Part shown: positions 1 to 8,778 of the stretch, one piece after another
Layout of the letters: each line of letters opens with the position of its first letter
How positions within the stretch are numbered: position 1 is the stretch's first letter
Source: Zunongwangia profunda SM-A87
GTDB taxonomy: Bacteria; Bacteroidota; Bacteroidia; Flavobacteriales; Flavobacteriaceae
Assembly: GCF_000023465.1 (NCBI RefSeq)
Contig: NC_014041.1
Span: 372,001 to 436,000, forward strand
Direction of reading: 5' to 3'
Length of the DNA: 64,000 nt
Program-made: the position numbers and the translations under genes
Notes under the pieces: generated by a model
What the model was told of the DNA's origin: nothing
Database searches by the model: none
What the model saw: only the letters and a program-made list of their open reading frames with translations

Positions 1-2
1 GA

Positions 3-1112
3 ATTAATTTTCTGAATGCACAGGAGAAAGCTTTTAGTACAGAAGGATGGTGGGAACCTGAAGGTGAAAAATTTTCTCCTGTAGTGCACGAAGACAGGAG
101 TATAACATTTCGATTGAATGCTCCGCAAGCAGATAACGTTACCTTACTTTTTGGGGAGTGGGATATAGTCGAAAAAAAAATGAAGAAGGATGATTTAGGT
201 AATTGGAGTATTAATCTTAAGAATGTTGAATCAGGAATTTATCAATATAACTTTCTTATTAACAACTCGTTCAAAAAACTTGATCCTGTTAATCCAAATA
301 TAAAAGTCGGCACAAATATTTACGGAAGCATCGTTGAGGTTCCAGATACTCCTGCAAGATTTGATCAGTTACAAGAGGTTCCTCATGGGGAGGTACATAT
401 CATAACCTACAGATCTATTGTATTAGACAAGACCAGAAAAATGTATGTTTATGTTCCTAAAATTTATCAAGAGTTAAAAGATGTAAAGTTTCCAGTTTTG
501 TATTTGCGTCATGGGGGAGGAGATAACGAAGGAAGTTGGATTAACGATGGTCGTGCAAATATTATCTTAGATAATTTAATTTCTCAGGGTAAGTCAAAAC
601 CAATGCTCATCGTTATGTCAAATGGTTTGATTGATGGAAGTTGGTCTAGTGGAAGTACAATCGAGGGAATGAATACTTTAGAAGAAGAATTGATTAATGA
701 TATAATACCTTTAATTGAGAACAGGTATCATGTAAGTAAAAACAAAAAAGACAGAGCTATTGCTGGTCTCTCTATGGGTGGTGGTCAGTCTGTAGTGATT
801 GGTTTAAGAAACCCAAACTTGTTTTCATTTGTAGGCGATTTCAGTGCAGGTCTTTTGAGCGACCCAGATATAGATTTGAGTACTTATATACCTGATTTAT
901 TTAAAATGGCTGATTCAATAAACCAAAACATAGATTTACTTTGGATTTCTTGTGGAAGCAAAGATCCAAGATTTCTAGGACATAAGAAATTTCATTCTAT
1001 ATTAAATAAGCACGGAATTAAAAATGAATTTCATCAGGGTTCATATGGACATGAGTGGCAGTTTTGGAGGAGTCAATTAAAGGATTTCTCTAAGCAGATT
1101 TTTATAAAATAA
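3..1112 (+). CDS. Secreted esterase, 5' end outside window
   Basis: Putative esterase of the feruloyl-esterase/enterochelin-esterase (esterase D-like) fold. The reading frame is open from base 3, before the GTG at 84, and the upstream residues (INFLNAQEKAFS) look like the end of a signal peptide, so the real start lies before the window. An N-terminal beta-sandwich resembling an E-set/CBM48 module (FRLNAPQADNVTLLFGEW) precedes the alpha/beta hydrolase domain. The nucleophile motif is AGLSMGGG (Ser codon at 771-773), and the catalytic His is probably in YGHEWQFWR near the C terminus. The protein is probably periplasmic or secreted and acts on a carbohydrate ester. The substrate cannot be read from sequence. 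Fold confidence is high, specificity low. Confidence 0.85.
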   Translation: MNFLNAQEKAFSTEGWWEPEGEKFSPVVHEDRSITFRLNAPQADNVTLLFGEWDIVEKKMKKDDLGNWSINLKNVESGIYQYNFLINNSFKKLDPVNPNIKVGTNIYGSIVEVPDTPARFDQLQEVPHGEVHIITYRSIVLDKTRKMYVYVPKIYQELKDVKFPVLYLRHGGGDNEGSWINDGRANIILDNLISQGKSKPMLIVMSNGLIDGSWSSGSTIEGMNTLEEELINDIIPLIENRYHVSKNKKDRAIAGLSMGGGQSVVIGLRNPNLFSFVGDFSAGLLSDPDIDLSTYIPDLFKMADSINQNIDLLWISCGSKDPRFLGHKKFHSILNKHGIKNEFHQGSYGHEWQFWRSQLKDFSKQIFIK

Positions 1113-1534
1113 TATAGTAATGTGTTTTTCTACTAAATGCTGTCTAAGTTTTTCTTGTCATTAGGGTTAGGGCCAAAAAAAATTAGCAAGATTAAACAGG
1201 GATATTTCTTCTAATTGATACTTATTGTACGGCAAGGGTCGAATTTTGAATTCCGCGTAGGTTGTTAAAAACCCTGAAATTTCGAAAATCACCGGAGCAG
1301 TAACTGGAGGTTAAGTAATTAAGTTATGCTTTATTTTATAAAATGACTAAATTTACCTTAAAATTTGGTTATCAGGTGGTTACAAATTCACAGATCGTCA
1401 ACAGAAAATTGACGAAAGTGACAATCCCTTGTGAATACGGAGGTCTAGCCCTAGGGTTCGATTCCTGGCGAGGCTACTGGAGTAATAATAGATATTTTCT
1501 GTTATTTTTAAATTAGAGATACCTCTGTCTATAA
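1113..1534. other. Non-coding stretch with tRNA-like 3' remnant
   Basis: No convincing ORF is present. Bases 1452-1477 resemble the T-arm and 3' acceptor strand of a tRNA: the loop TTCGATT (1457-1463) is flanked by G and C, but the T stem is imperfect. No matching 5' acceptor, D-arm or anticodon arm can be drawn upstream. A decayed tRNA or an integration scar is possible. Nothing else is recognisable. Confidence 0.35.
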
Positions 1535-1756
1535 ATGCAAATTCCTCCGGGAATAGCCCCAGAGGAATTGAAAGGTCAAAAAGGGTTTAGTATATGGATC
1601 GGAGCATTTGATTTATATTTATTCTCTTTAAAGCGCAAATGGCTTAGCGAAAAAATAATATCTAGATCATTTAGACTGCACCCCGAAAAAAGAATTCTGG
1701 CAGGTTTATGGGCATCATTATTTTTACAGAGGCTGTTTAAACTATTTCATGGTTAA
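1535..1756 (+). CDS. Doubtful small hypothetical protein, 73 aa
   Basis: A basic 73-residue ORF with aromatic and Leu-rich patches (WASLFLQRLFKLF at the end). I recognise no family. There is no visible promoter or ribosome binding site, and it lies in a stretch that otherwise looks non-coding beside a tRNA-like remnant. It could be a chance ORF or the tail of a degraded gene. Confidence 0.2.
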   Translation: MQIPPGIAPEELKGQKGFSIWIGAFDLYLFSLKRKWLSEKIISRSFRLHPEKRILAGLWASLFLQRLFKLFHG

Positions 1757-1927
1757 TTCAATAAACCTAGTTTATAAACTATTTTGCCCTCAAAGATTAT
1801 AATTCTTTAAAATAAAGATCCAAAGTTTTAGCTACATCAAACATTAATCACTGCTAAATAAAACTTTATTTAAAAAAAGTATAGTAACAACTAATACTTA
1901 TAAGATTGCGATAAACTTTGCATTCCA

Positions 1928-3508
1928 TTAAAAATCAAAACGCTGAGGGCCTCCTCTTCGAATGTCTTCATTAGCGTAAGATTCAAATTTTTCAAAGTTT
2001 TCACGAAAAGCATTAGAAAGTTTAAATGCAGCCTTGTAGTAAGCGGAATCATTATCCCAGGTTTTACGAGGACTTAATACAGCATCCGGAACTCCGGGGC
2101 ATGTTCTTGGTTGTGCGACACCAAATACCGAATGAATATGATAATCTTTGTAGGTATAATCAGGATTTATGCTACCGTCAAGAATTGCATTTACCATGGC
2201 TCTAGTATATTTTAGTTTTATACGTGTACCTACCCCATAAGCACCACCGGTCCATCCGGTATTGATTAACCATACATTGGCTCCACTTTCTTTGATTTTT
2301 TTGTTTAACATTTCTGCATATTTAGTGGGGTGTAATGGCATAAAAGGCGCTCCAAAACACGCAGAAAATGAAGGCAAAGGTTCTACAATACCTGCTTCAG
2401 TACCAGCTATTTTTGAAGTATACCCTGAAATAAAATGATAGGCAGCCTGGCTTGCGGTCAATTTTGAAACCGGGGGTAATACACCAAAAGCATCAGCGGT
2501 GAGGAAAAAAATATTTTTTGGCGTGCTCCCTACAGAGGGAATCTGTATATTCTCAATATAGTGTATTGGATAGCTTACCCGTGTATTTTGAGTTATAGAG
2601 GAGTCGTTAAAATCTATTTCAGAGTTTTTTACGACCGTGTTTTCAACAAGCGCACCCGCTTTAATTGCATTGAAAATGTCGGGTTCTGATTTTTCATTCA
2701 GGTTGATCACTTTTGCATAGCAGCCTCCTTCAAAATTAAAAATAGTGTTATTAGGATCCCATCCGTGTTCATCATCTCCTATAAGTTCGCGTTCAGGGTC
2801 TGCAGAAAGCGTGGTCTTTCCTGTGCCTGATAACCCAAAGAATAGTGCGGTATCCTTATCTTTTCCAACATTGGCAGAACAATGCATAGGCAATACATCA
2901 TGATAAACCGGGAATAAAAAATTTAAAGCAGAGAATATTCCTTTTTTTATTTCTCCCGTGTAGCCTGTGCCACCTATTAATACCGTTTTTTCTTTAAAGC
3001 TGATTACCGTAAAGTTTGAGTTGTGGGTACCGTGTATTTCTGGATGCGCCTTAAAACCCGGAGCATTGATAACTGTCCATTCTTTGGTGAAGTTTTTAAG
3101 TTCAGATTCTTTCAAACGTAAAAACATATTGTGTATGAATAAATCTGACCATGCATATTCAGATATGAATTCTATATTTAGTCGGTATTTATCAAGTGCA
3201 CAAGCATAAGCAAAGCGTTTATAAATCTTTTTTCCTTCTAAATAATCGAGGATGTCTTTTTTAATGCGGGCAAAATTTTGAGGATTTATGGGTTGGTTGA
3301 TAGATCCCCAATCTACAGGTTCTTTAGTAATCTCATCTTTTACAATAAAGCGATCTTTCGGGGACCTTCCCGTAAAAGTTCCTGTTTGTATAGCAATACT
3401 GCCTGAGGAAGTTTTGACTCCCTCATTATTTTCAATAATAAGTTGACTTAGTTTTTCTGGATCCAACTGAAATGCTACTTGAGCATCATCTAAAACGTTA
3501 TCGTTCAT
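1928..3508 (-). CDS. pckA: Phosphoenolpyruvate carboxykinase (ATP)
   Basis: Cytosolic gluconeogenic enzyme converting oxaloacetate and ATP to PEP, CO2 and ADP. The 526-residue length is normal for the ATP-dependent family. Visible signatures are the kinase-1a P-loop GLSGTGKTTLS, the kinase-2 metal-binding motif GDDEHGW, the early FTGRSPKDRF substrate-binding loop and NTGWTGG. It starts at an ATG close after an AT-rich leader. That leader (3566-3582 on the plus strand) carries a 17-mer, AATAAAATTCATTAAAA read in gene direction, which recurs exactly upstream of the dicarboxylate transporter at 5534. Shared control of C4-acid uptake and gluconeogenesis is therefore plausible (inference). Identity is near certain. 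Confidence 0.97.
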   Translation of the reverse strand: MNDNVLDDAQVAFQLDPEKLSQLIIENNEGVKTSSGSIAIQTGTFTGRSPKDRFIVKDEITKEPVDWGSINQPINPQNFARIKKDILDYLEGKKIYKRFAYACALDKYRLNIEFISEYAWSDLFIHNMFLRLKESELKNFTKEWTVINAPGFKAHPEIHGTHNSNFTVISFKEKTVLIGGTGYTGEIKKGIFSALNFLFPVYHDVLPMHCSANVGKDKDTALFFGLSGTGKTTLSADPERELIGDDEHGWDPNNTIFNFEGGCYAKVINLNEKSEPDIFNAIKAGALVENTVVKNSEIDFNDSSITQNTRVSYPIHYIENIQIPSVGSTPKNIFFLTADAFGVLPPVSKLTASQAAYHFISGYTSKIAGTEAGIVEPLPSFSACFGAPFMPLHPTKYAEMLNKKIKESGANVWLINTGWTGGAYGVGTRIKLKYTRAMVNAILDGSINPDYTYKDYHIHSVFGVAQPRTCPGVPDAVLSPRKTWDNDSAYYKAAFKLSNAFRENFEKFESYANEDIRRGGPQRFDF

Positions 3509-3565
3509 AATGAGTGTTTTAAATATTTCATGGCAATTTGCTTAAAATATAAATGATAAGTTGTG

Positions 3566-3582
3566 TTTTAATGAATTTTATT
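3566..3582 (-). promoter_or_regulatory. 17-mer shared by pckA and transporter leaders
   Basis: Read on the minus strand this is AATAAAATTCATTAAAA, about 58-74 bases before the pckA ATG. The same 17 bases occur at 5365-5381 on the plus strand, 153-169 bases before the DASS transporter start. The pckA copy is preceded by another AATAAAAATT unit, giving a roughly 10-base period. It may be an operator or a curved-DNA UP element. The base composition makes partial AT-rich matches common, so only the full identity is notable. Confidence 0.4.
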
Positions 3583-3784
3583 AATTTTTATTAAATTTTA
3601 AGCGCGTATTTCATAAATGCATCGAAAAATGATGTGAAGTATAATTCATTATTAAAAGTAATGCCATTTGCGTAAGACTATATAATTTGATGCTGTTTAC
3701 GGTCTTTTAAGGCGCGCCAAATTTTATATGGGTGATATATAAGACTCAGCTTTTAGTTAAGGCATTTTTAGAAGAGGGCAGTAG

Positions 3785-4924
3785 TTATTCATCATCTAAT
3801 GATTGTCTACAGGTACTTTTGATAAACTGCCGGGTTAATTTAAAGGCTTTGGTATAAACTGAGGGAACTCTATTTGTGGTTAACTTGCAAGTAAACTTCA
3901 TTAAATCTCCTTCCTTAACATCATGAAAATCAATACCTGGTAGTGGACTTTCTGCGCAGTTTATAGGTCGGGAAAAATCTTCTAAACCATTTCTGGCGAT
4001 TAGATTCAGTTTTTTATTAATAAAAATTACTTTTTCCTCACTTAGTTTATCTTTTAATATATCCTGTGGCACAGGCACTAAATCCCTACCAATAACCTGG
4101 CCATCTCTGGAAATGGAATCACCAATGGTGAACCTATTTCTAAATAGTGTATGAACTGTCGCAACTTTTACAAACCGACTGTCCTTATTAAAGTCAAGTG
4201 TCTCATAATAGGAACCTTCGCCATTCCTCACATCATTATTGTTCATAAATGTTGATATATTCGATTCGGTCATGTCATACCAGATTTCATGCTTTTGGTA
4301 TTCATAACCTTCAAGCAAACTACCATCGGGTTCTATATTGATAGCACATCGTGTGTACATTTTTACAGAGGTTGCTTGATAATGAAAGCCATCTGTCTCT
4401 ATATAGAGTGGGATTTTGTATTTTTTATTTAGTTCCCATTGTCCCTGTAACTTATAACACGGAAAATTACAATCTGCCGGAAGCTCCTCCAATTTAGTGT
4501 ATGGATTTACGAATTCGGTTTCAAAAGCCCATCTTAACGTGTAATCTCTTGGGTAATCTTCAACATTTGTTTTGGTGGCTTGAAGATCTAAAATTAGTAA
4601 CGTTAAGGAAATCAATAGTAAAGCGGCCAATATGCCTATTAGCCAGTTCTTTTTTCTTGAAGTCTCAGGTTTGGGTAAATTACTTGTGGTAGCATTTTTC
4701 TCCAGTTCTTTAATTTTAAGTACGCGATCTACATTCTGCAAGGTTCTCTCATACTCCCCAGGAGTTGCCGTCCCATTTATTAAACGTGAAAACTGGGCAT
4801 CACTATAACCAAGGTCACGTGCAATTTTAGAATTACTGGAGTTTTTAAATCTTTTCTTATCAGATTCAAATGTGCCGTAAAGCTTCTCAAGTTTTTCTGT
4901 AATTCGTGCGTACAGTTCTTCCAT
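3785..4924 (-). CDS. Membrane-anchored HTH protein with periplasmic domain
   Basis: A 379-residue protein with three visible parts. Residues about 28-71 are helical and resemble an XRE-like helix-turn-helix (SKIARDLGYSDAQFSRLING). Residues about 93-114 form one strong transmembrane helix (NWLIGILAALLLISLTLLIL). The remaining ~260 residues are predicted outside the cytoplasm and contain several cysteines (NFPCYKL, TRCAIN, INCAES, KFTCKL). This is the topology of a ToxR-like one-component transmembrane regulator. It lies between pckA and the dicarboxylate transporter, whose leaders share a 17-mer, so it is a candidate regulator of both (inference). I do not recognise the periplasmic domain. Confidence 0.6.
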   Translation of the reverse strand: MEELYARITEKLEKLYGTFESDKKRFKNSSNSKIARDLGYSDAQFSRLINGTATPGEYERTLQNVDRVLKIKELEKNATTSNLPKPETSRKKNWLIGILAALLLISLTLLILDLQATKTNVEDYPRDYTLRWAFETEFVNPYTKLEELPADCNFPCYKLQGQWELNKKYKIPLYIETDGFHYQATSVKMYTRCAINIEPDGSLLEGYEYQKHEIWYDMTESNISTFMNNNDVRNGEGSYYETLDFNKDSRFVKVATVHTLFRNRFTIGDSISRDGQVIGRDLVPVPQDILKDKLSEEKVIFINKKLNLIARNGLEDFSRPINCAESPLPGIDFHDVKEGDLMKFTCKLTTNRVPSVYTKAFKLTRQFIKSTCRQSLDDE

Positions 4925-5533
4925 TTTCTGAAACCAATATTAAATTGAGTATCGTTAATATTATTGTACTAATATATGTAAATACCTTATTTTTTGAAGG
5001 ATATCATTTCTCATTTTTTAAGAAAATGTTAAAGTCTGGATCGCTTTACGATGTCTTTTAGAAAAAATATGGAAGCATATTTACATATTATGATATCTAC
5101 CAAAGGACTAAGAATTGATACTATTACATCGTAGTACAAATTAAGAGTTACTTTATTTAGATGGAAAATTAATAGATCGCACTTCTCAAATTCCATATAA
5201 TTTTTCTTTTAACTGAATGAATGGTTAGATGATAACATTTCTTTTCAAAATATGCGCGGCTAATTAAAACTGACGGAGACTGATTATAGGCCAATATGAA
5301 AATTGTAGTAAAATTTACATGTGATGATCAATTATAAATTTTACTAAATAATCAACAAATCATCAATAAAATTCATTAAAAATCAATAAAATTTACTGAA
5401 ATAACATAATACCTAAAAATTATCTATAAAATTGTAGACTCTATAAAAAATTTGCGCTCTTATTGCTTGATCAATAAAGCCGGTTTTTTAGCCTATAGAA
5501 AGAGAATGTTCAACAATTTTAAAGATCAAACCT
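4925..5533. promoter_or_regulatory. Long AT-rich divergent region with short repeats
   Basis: About 600 bases without a gene separate the divergent HTH protein and transporter. ATCAATAAAATT occurs twice (5362-5373 and 5382-5393), exactly 20 bases apart, and ATCAACAAAT precedes them at 5351-5360. AAATTTTACTAAATAA (from 5337) resembles AAAATTTACTGAAATAA (from 5388). The spacing suggests operator sites on one helix face. Bases 5365-5381 match the pckA leader exactly. A transporter promoter probably lies near 5434-5460 (TTG ... AAATTTG), but the boxes are imperfect. Confidence 0.4.
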
Positions 5534-7069
5534 ATGATTAATGATGTACAGAATATTTCGGGCAATAGAAATCCTGACAGAAAAGAACCGAAAAAGTGGA
5601 AAAATTTTGCGCTATTGTTGGGGCCTATAATGTTTTGTGTACTACAATTTGTAGAACCTCCGAAAACGTTATCGCCAGAAGCCTTCGAAATTTTGTCTGT
5701 TGCAATTTGGATGGCAATTTGGTGGGTTTCTGAAGCCGTTCCTATTGCTGTTACAGCCCTTCTCCCTATCGTGCTGTTTCCATTGACCGGAGCATTAACT
5801 TTAGAATCCACAACCCCATCCTATGGTCACAAATATGTATTTCTTTATATAGGAGGTTTCATTTTAGCCTTGGCGATAGAACGGTGGCAGCTTCATAGGC
5901 GTATAGCATTAAACATCCTGAATATTGTTGGTTCAAAAGTGAAATATATCATACTGGGCTTTATGGTATCCACTGCATTTTTATCAATGTGGATTTCCAA
6001 TACGGCAACAGCAGTAATGATGCTTCCCATAGGCGTCGCCATAATTAAACAGTTTGGAGCAAAGACAAGTAAAAAGCGTGAGAAGAAGTTAGGTCGTGCA
6101 CTCATGTTATCTATCGCTTACAGTGCATCTATTGGTGGATTTGCTTCTTTAATAGGAACACCGCCAAATCTGGTTTTAGCAGGAGTAATAGAAGAGCTTT
6201 ATGGTGTTAAGATCAGTTTTATGCAATGGATGCAATTTGCATTACCTGTCTCAATTTTACTGCTTTTTCTATGCTGGATCTATTTAACAAAGTTTGCCTT
6301 TAAGATTAGTGACGAAGTCTTTCCTGGAGGTCATAAAGAAATCAAAAGCATGCTTAAAGATCTGGGTAAGATTTCCTATGAAGAGAAAGCGGTATTAATT
6401 GTATTTATTTTGACTGCACTGGCCTGGGTCTTCCGGTCATTTATTCAAATTTTTATCCCCATTATTGATGATACGATCATAGCGACTATTGCTGCGATAA
6501 CCTTATTTATGATATCGGCCAAATCATCAAATAGGAGGCTATTACTTTGGTCAGAAGCTGTTAAACTACCCTGGGGAATCATTCTACTTTTTGGTGGAGG
6601 TATGGCCTTGGCAAAAGGATTTACAGATACAGGTCTTGCGGATTGGATTGCTGCGCAATTTTCCTATTTAAAAGGAATGGAACTTTTCTTTCTTATGCTC
6701 ATCCTGGTGGCAGCGGTTAATTTTCTTACCGAAATCACCTCTAATCTTGCGACTACTGCCATGTTACTTCCAGTATTAGCTCCTATTGCATTTTCTATGG
6801 GGATACATCCCTATATGATTATGGTAGCAGCCACTCTTGCGGCGTCATGCGCGTTTATGTTACCGGTAGCAACGCCACCTAATGCTGTGGTTTTTGGTTC
6901 TGGATATCTTAAAATATCTTCAATGGTAAAAGTTGGAGTAGTGATGAATATAGTTTCCATTCTAATCGTAACCCTAATAACCTATTTCCTTCTGCCTTAT
7001 TTATGGGATATAGATAAGTTTCATTTCCCCCAGGTTTTTAGACAATTTATGGACACCCCGAATCTATAG
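5534..7069 (+). CDS. DASS/SLC13-family anion:Na+ symporter
   Basis: Inner-membrane divalent-anion:sodium symporter, most likely for C4-dicarboxylates or related anions, 511 residues with about 11-12 membrane helices. The two pseudo-symmetric SNT sodium/substrate motifs are visible: SNTATAVMMLPIG (residues 155-167) followed by IGTPPN (207-212), and TSNLATTAMLLP followed by ATPPNAVVFGSG near the C terminus. The N terminus is a hydrophilic basic tail. The porin gene starts 34 bases downstream on the same strand, so the two probably form an outer plus inner membrane uptake route. The pckA gene, with a shared leader motif, supports a role in C4-acid metabolism. Sulfate or phosphate cannot be excluded. 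Confidence 0.9.
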   Translation: MINDVQNISGNRNPDRKEPKKWKNFALLLGPIMFCVLQFVEPPKTLSPEAFEILSVAIWMAIWWVSEAVPIAVTALLPIVLFPLTGALTLESTTPSYGHKYVFLYIGGFILALAIERWQLHRRIALNILNIVGSKVKYIILGFMVSTAFLSMWISNTATAVMMLPIGVAIIKQFGAKTSKKREKKLGRALMLSIAYSASIGGFASLIGTPPNLVLAGVIEELYGVKISFMQWMQFALPVSILLLFLCWIYLTKFAFKISDEVFPGGHKEIKSMLKDLGKISYEEKAVLIVFILTALAWVFRSFIQIFIPIIDDTIIATIAAITLFMISAKSSNRRLLLWSEAVKLPWGIILLFGGGMALAKGFTDTGLADWIAAQFSYLKGMELFFLMLILVAAVNFLTEITSNLATTAMLLPVLAPIAFSMGIHPYMIMVAATLAASCAFMLPVATPPNAVVFGSGYLKISSMVKVGVVMNIVSILIVTLITYFLLPYLWDIDKFHFPQVFRQFMDTPNL

Positions 7070-7103
7070 ACTTTCAATTTTAATTTCTTAAAACTGTAAA
7101 CTT

Positions 7104-8396
7104 ATGATTTTTAAAATTTCTAAAGATTTTAGGCAAGGATATGTCATAGCCAGTATAATTTACATTTTTGGCATCCATAATTTGGTTGCACAACCAAAAA
7201 CTCTTAATAAAGGAGAGAAAATACTTTCAAGCCTTTCCATAAATGGTTCTGGGCAGCTTTGGTTGCGTTACAGTGATTTAAATCCGGGCACCCAAATTAA
7301 TAACAACGAAGTACAGGATTTCTGGGATATATCGGTTAGAAGATACCGATTAGGATTCAAAGGAGAGGTTTCAGATAAAATAGATTTTGCTTTATTACTT
7401 GGAAACAATAATATAAATATAAAATCTCCTAATACGTCTCCAATATTATTGGAGCTTTATATGAGCTATAAGCTGAGTGATCATATTATAATCACCGCCG
7501 GGAAGAATCCCTGGACTGGCTTATCAAGGTATGCGGCACCTTCTTCATCTAATTCTTTGGGACTCGATGTAAATTTTGCTTCTGGACCGTTCCTCAATTT
7601 CCAAGATGACCTGTACCGTAAATTCTCAATAGCTGCACATGGTATTGCTGGAAAATTTGATTACCGTGCGGTATTATCAAAACCTATGAACAGGGTTAGT
7701 AGCTCATCATTATCAGAAGATGCTAAACTAACCTATAATCCAAATGCAGTGTATACCTCTGCTTATGTGAAGTACCAGTTTAGAGAGCTTGAACCTAGTA
7801 CTCCATTTAGTGGCGGCACTTATCACGGGACAAAAAATATTCTCAACATAGGTGCGGGGTTTACAAGTCAAACCAAGTCGTCTCAAAGCCTTACCTCACA
7901 AAATGATACTCTAACCCATGGGGCTAGATCATTTGCAATAGATGCCTATTATGAGCAGGCGCTTACCAATAATCATTCCTGGACTCTTTATGCAGCATAT
8001 ATAAATCACGATATTGGTCCCAACTATGTACGTAACCTGGCGGCTAATAATATAGCAGATGCAGGTACAGGTATTTCTTTTAATGGTGTTGGGAATGCGA
8101 TTCCTGTAAACGGTACCGGAGACATTTTGGTTTTTCAGGCTGGATATTTACAAAAGTTTCAAAAAGATATGTTTATAGAAGGAGTACAACCTTATTTTTT
8201 GACCCAATATTCAGATTTAGAGAAGCTTGAAGACCCGATTATGCTTTATGAAGGAGGGGTTAGTTTCTTAATGAATGGTCATAATTCAAAATTTGTTCTG
8301 GGGTATCAAAACTGGCCTGTAGTTATGAAAGACTCTTCAATAAAAAACTCAAGGAATTCCCTCGTGGTATTGATGTATCAATTTAAGTTCAAATAA
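7104..8396 (+). CDS. Outer-membrane porin (phosphate-selective-porin-like)
   Basis: A 430-residue beta-barrel protein with an N-terminal signal peptide (hydrophobic segment ending IHNLVAQ). The mature part begins with a short linker, then alternating hydrophobic/polar strands typical of the OprO/OprP-like porins of Bacteroidota (SGQLWLRYSDLNPG, RRYRLGFKGEV). It ends in MYQFKFK, with aromatic and basic terminal residues as expected for barrel insertion. It follows the DASS symporter closely and probably supplies the outer-membrane pore for the same anion. An IS3 element begins 36 bases after its stop and does not interrupt it. Confidence 0.8.
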   Translation: MIFKISKDFRQGYVIASIIYIFGIHNLVAQPKTLNKGEKILSSLSINGSGQLWLRYSDLNPGTQINNNEVQDFWDISVRRYRLGFKGEVSDKIDFALLLGNNNINIKSPNTSPILLELYMSYKLSDHIIITAGKNPWTGLSRYAAPSSSNSLGLDVNFASGPFLNFQDDLYRKFSIAAHGIAGKFDYRAVLSKPMNRVSSSSLSEDAKLTYNPNAVYTSAYVKYQFRELEPSTPFSGGTYHGTKNILNIGAGFTSQTKSSQSLTSQNDTLTHGARSFAIDAYYEQALTNNHSWTLYAAYINHDIGPNYVRNLAANNIADAGTGISFNGVGNAIPVNGTGDILVFQAGYLQKFQKDMFIEGVQPYFLTQYSDLEKLEDPIMLYEGGVSFLMNGHNSKFVLGYQNWPVVMKDSSIKNSRNSLVVLMYQFKFK

Positions 8397-8481
8397 CAAA
8401 TTATCTCTTATTGTGGAATTACTACATTAGATTGGACATAGAGTTGAATGAATATTATTGCAAGTTGTTAACTTAGCAATT

Positions 8482-8755
8482 ATGAGACGTAAAGCCAAAC
8501 ACTACACTTTAGAGTTTAAACAGAAAGCAGTAGAATTAAGTTATGCCAAAGGCAGTGTAGTACAGGTTTGTGAGGACTTGGATATATTACCTTCTGTTCT
8601 TTACCGTTGGCGTAAAGAGCAAAAGAATTATGGCAAGAATAGTTTTCCTGGTCGGGGCAATCCTAAAACAAAAAGAGATAGCTCGTTTAAAGAAACAGCT
8701 TAAAGAAGCCGAATTAGAACGTGATATCTTAAAAAAGGCGATTGGCATCTTTTAG
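8482..8755 (+). pseudogene. IS3 transposase orfA, frameshifted
   Basis: The N-terminal half (MRRKAKHYTLEFKQKAVEL ... VLYRWRKEQKNYG) is a normal IS3 OrfA helix-turn-helix read from the ATG at 8482, but that frame ends at 8703. The usual C-terminal leucine-zipper part (EIARLKKQLKEAELERDILKKAIGIF) lies in another frame up to 8755. The break is near 8660-8670, where a few bases seem to be missing compared with what I recall of related elements. The classical A6G slippage site is present at 8731-8737 but leads to a stop at 8773-8775, so no OrfAB fusion can be made. Confidence 0.75.
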
Positions 8756-8778
8756 CTCATTGTTTATTATTTTAGATT

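Noticed and set aside
8731..8775. Programmed -1 frameshift giving an OrfAB transposase
   Set aside because: The A6G site is present, but the -1 frame meets TAG at 8773-8775 before orfB.
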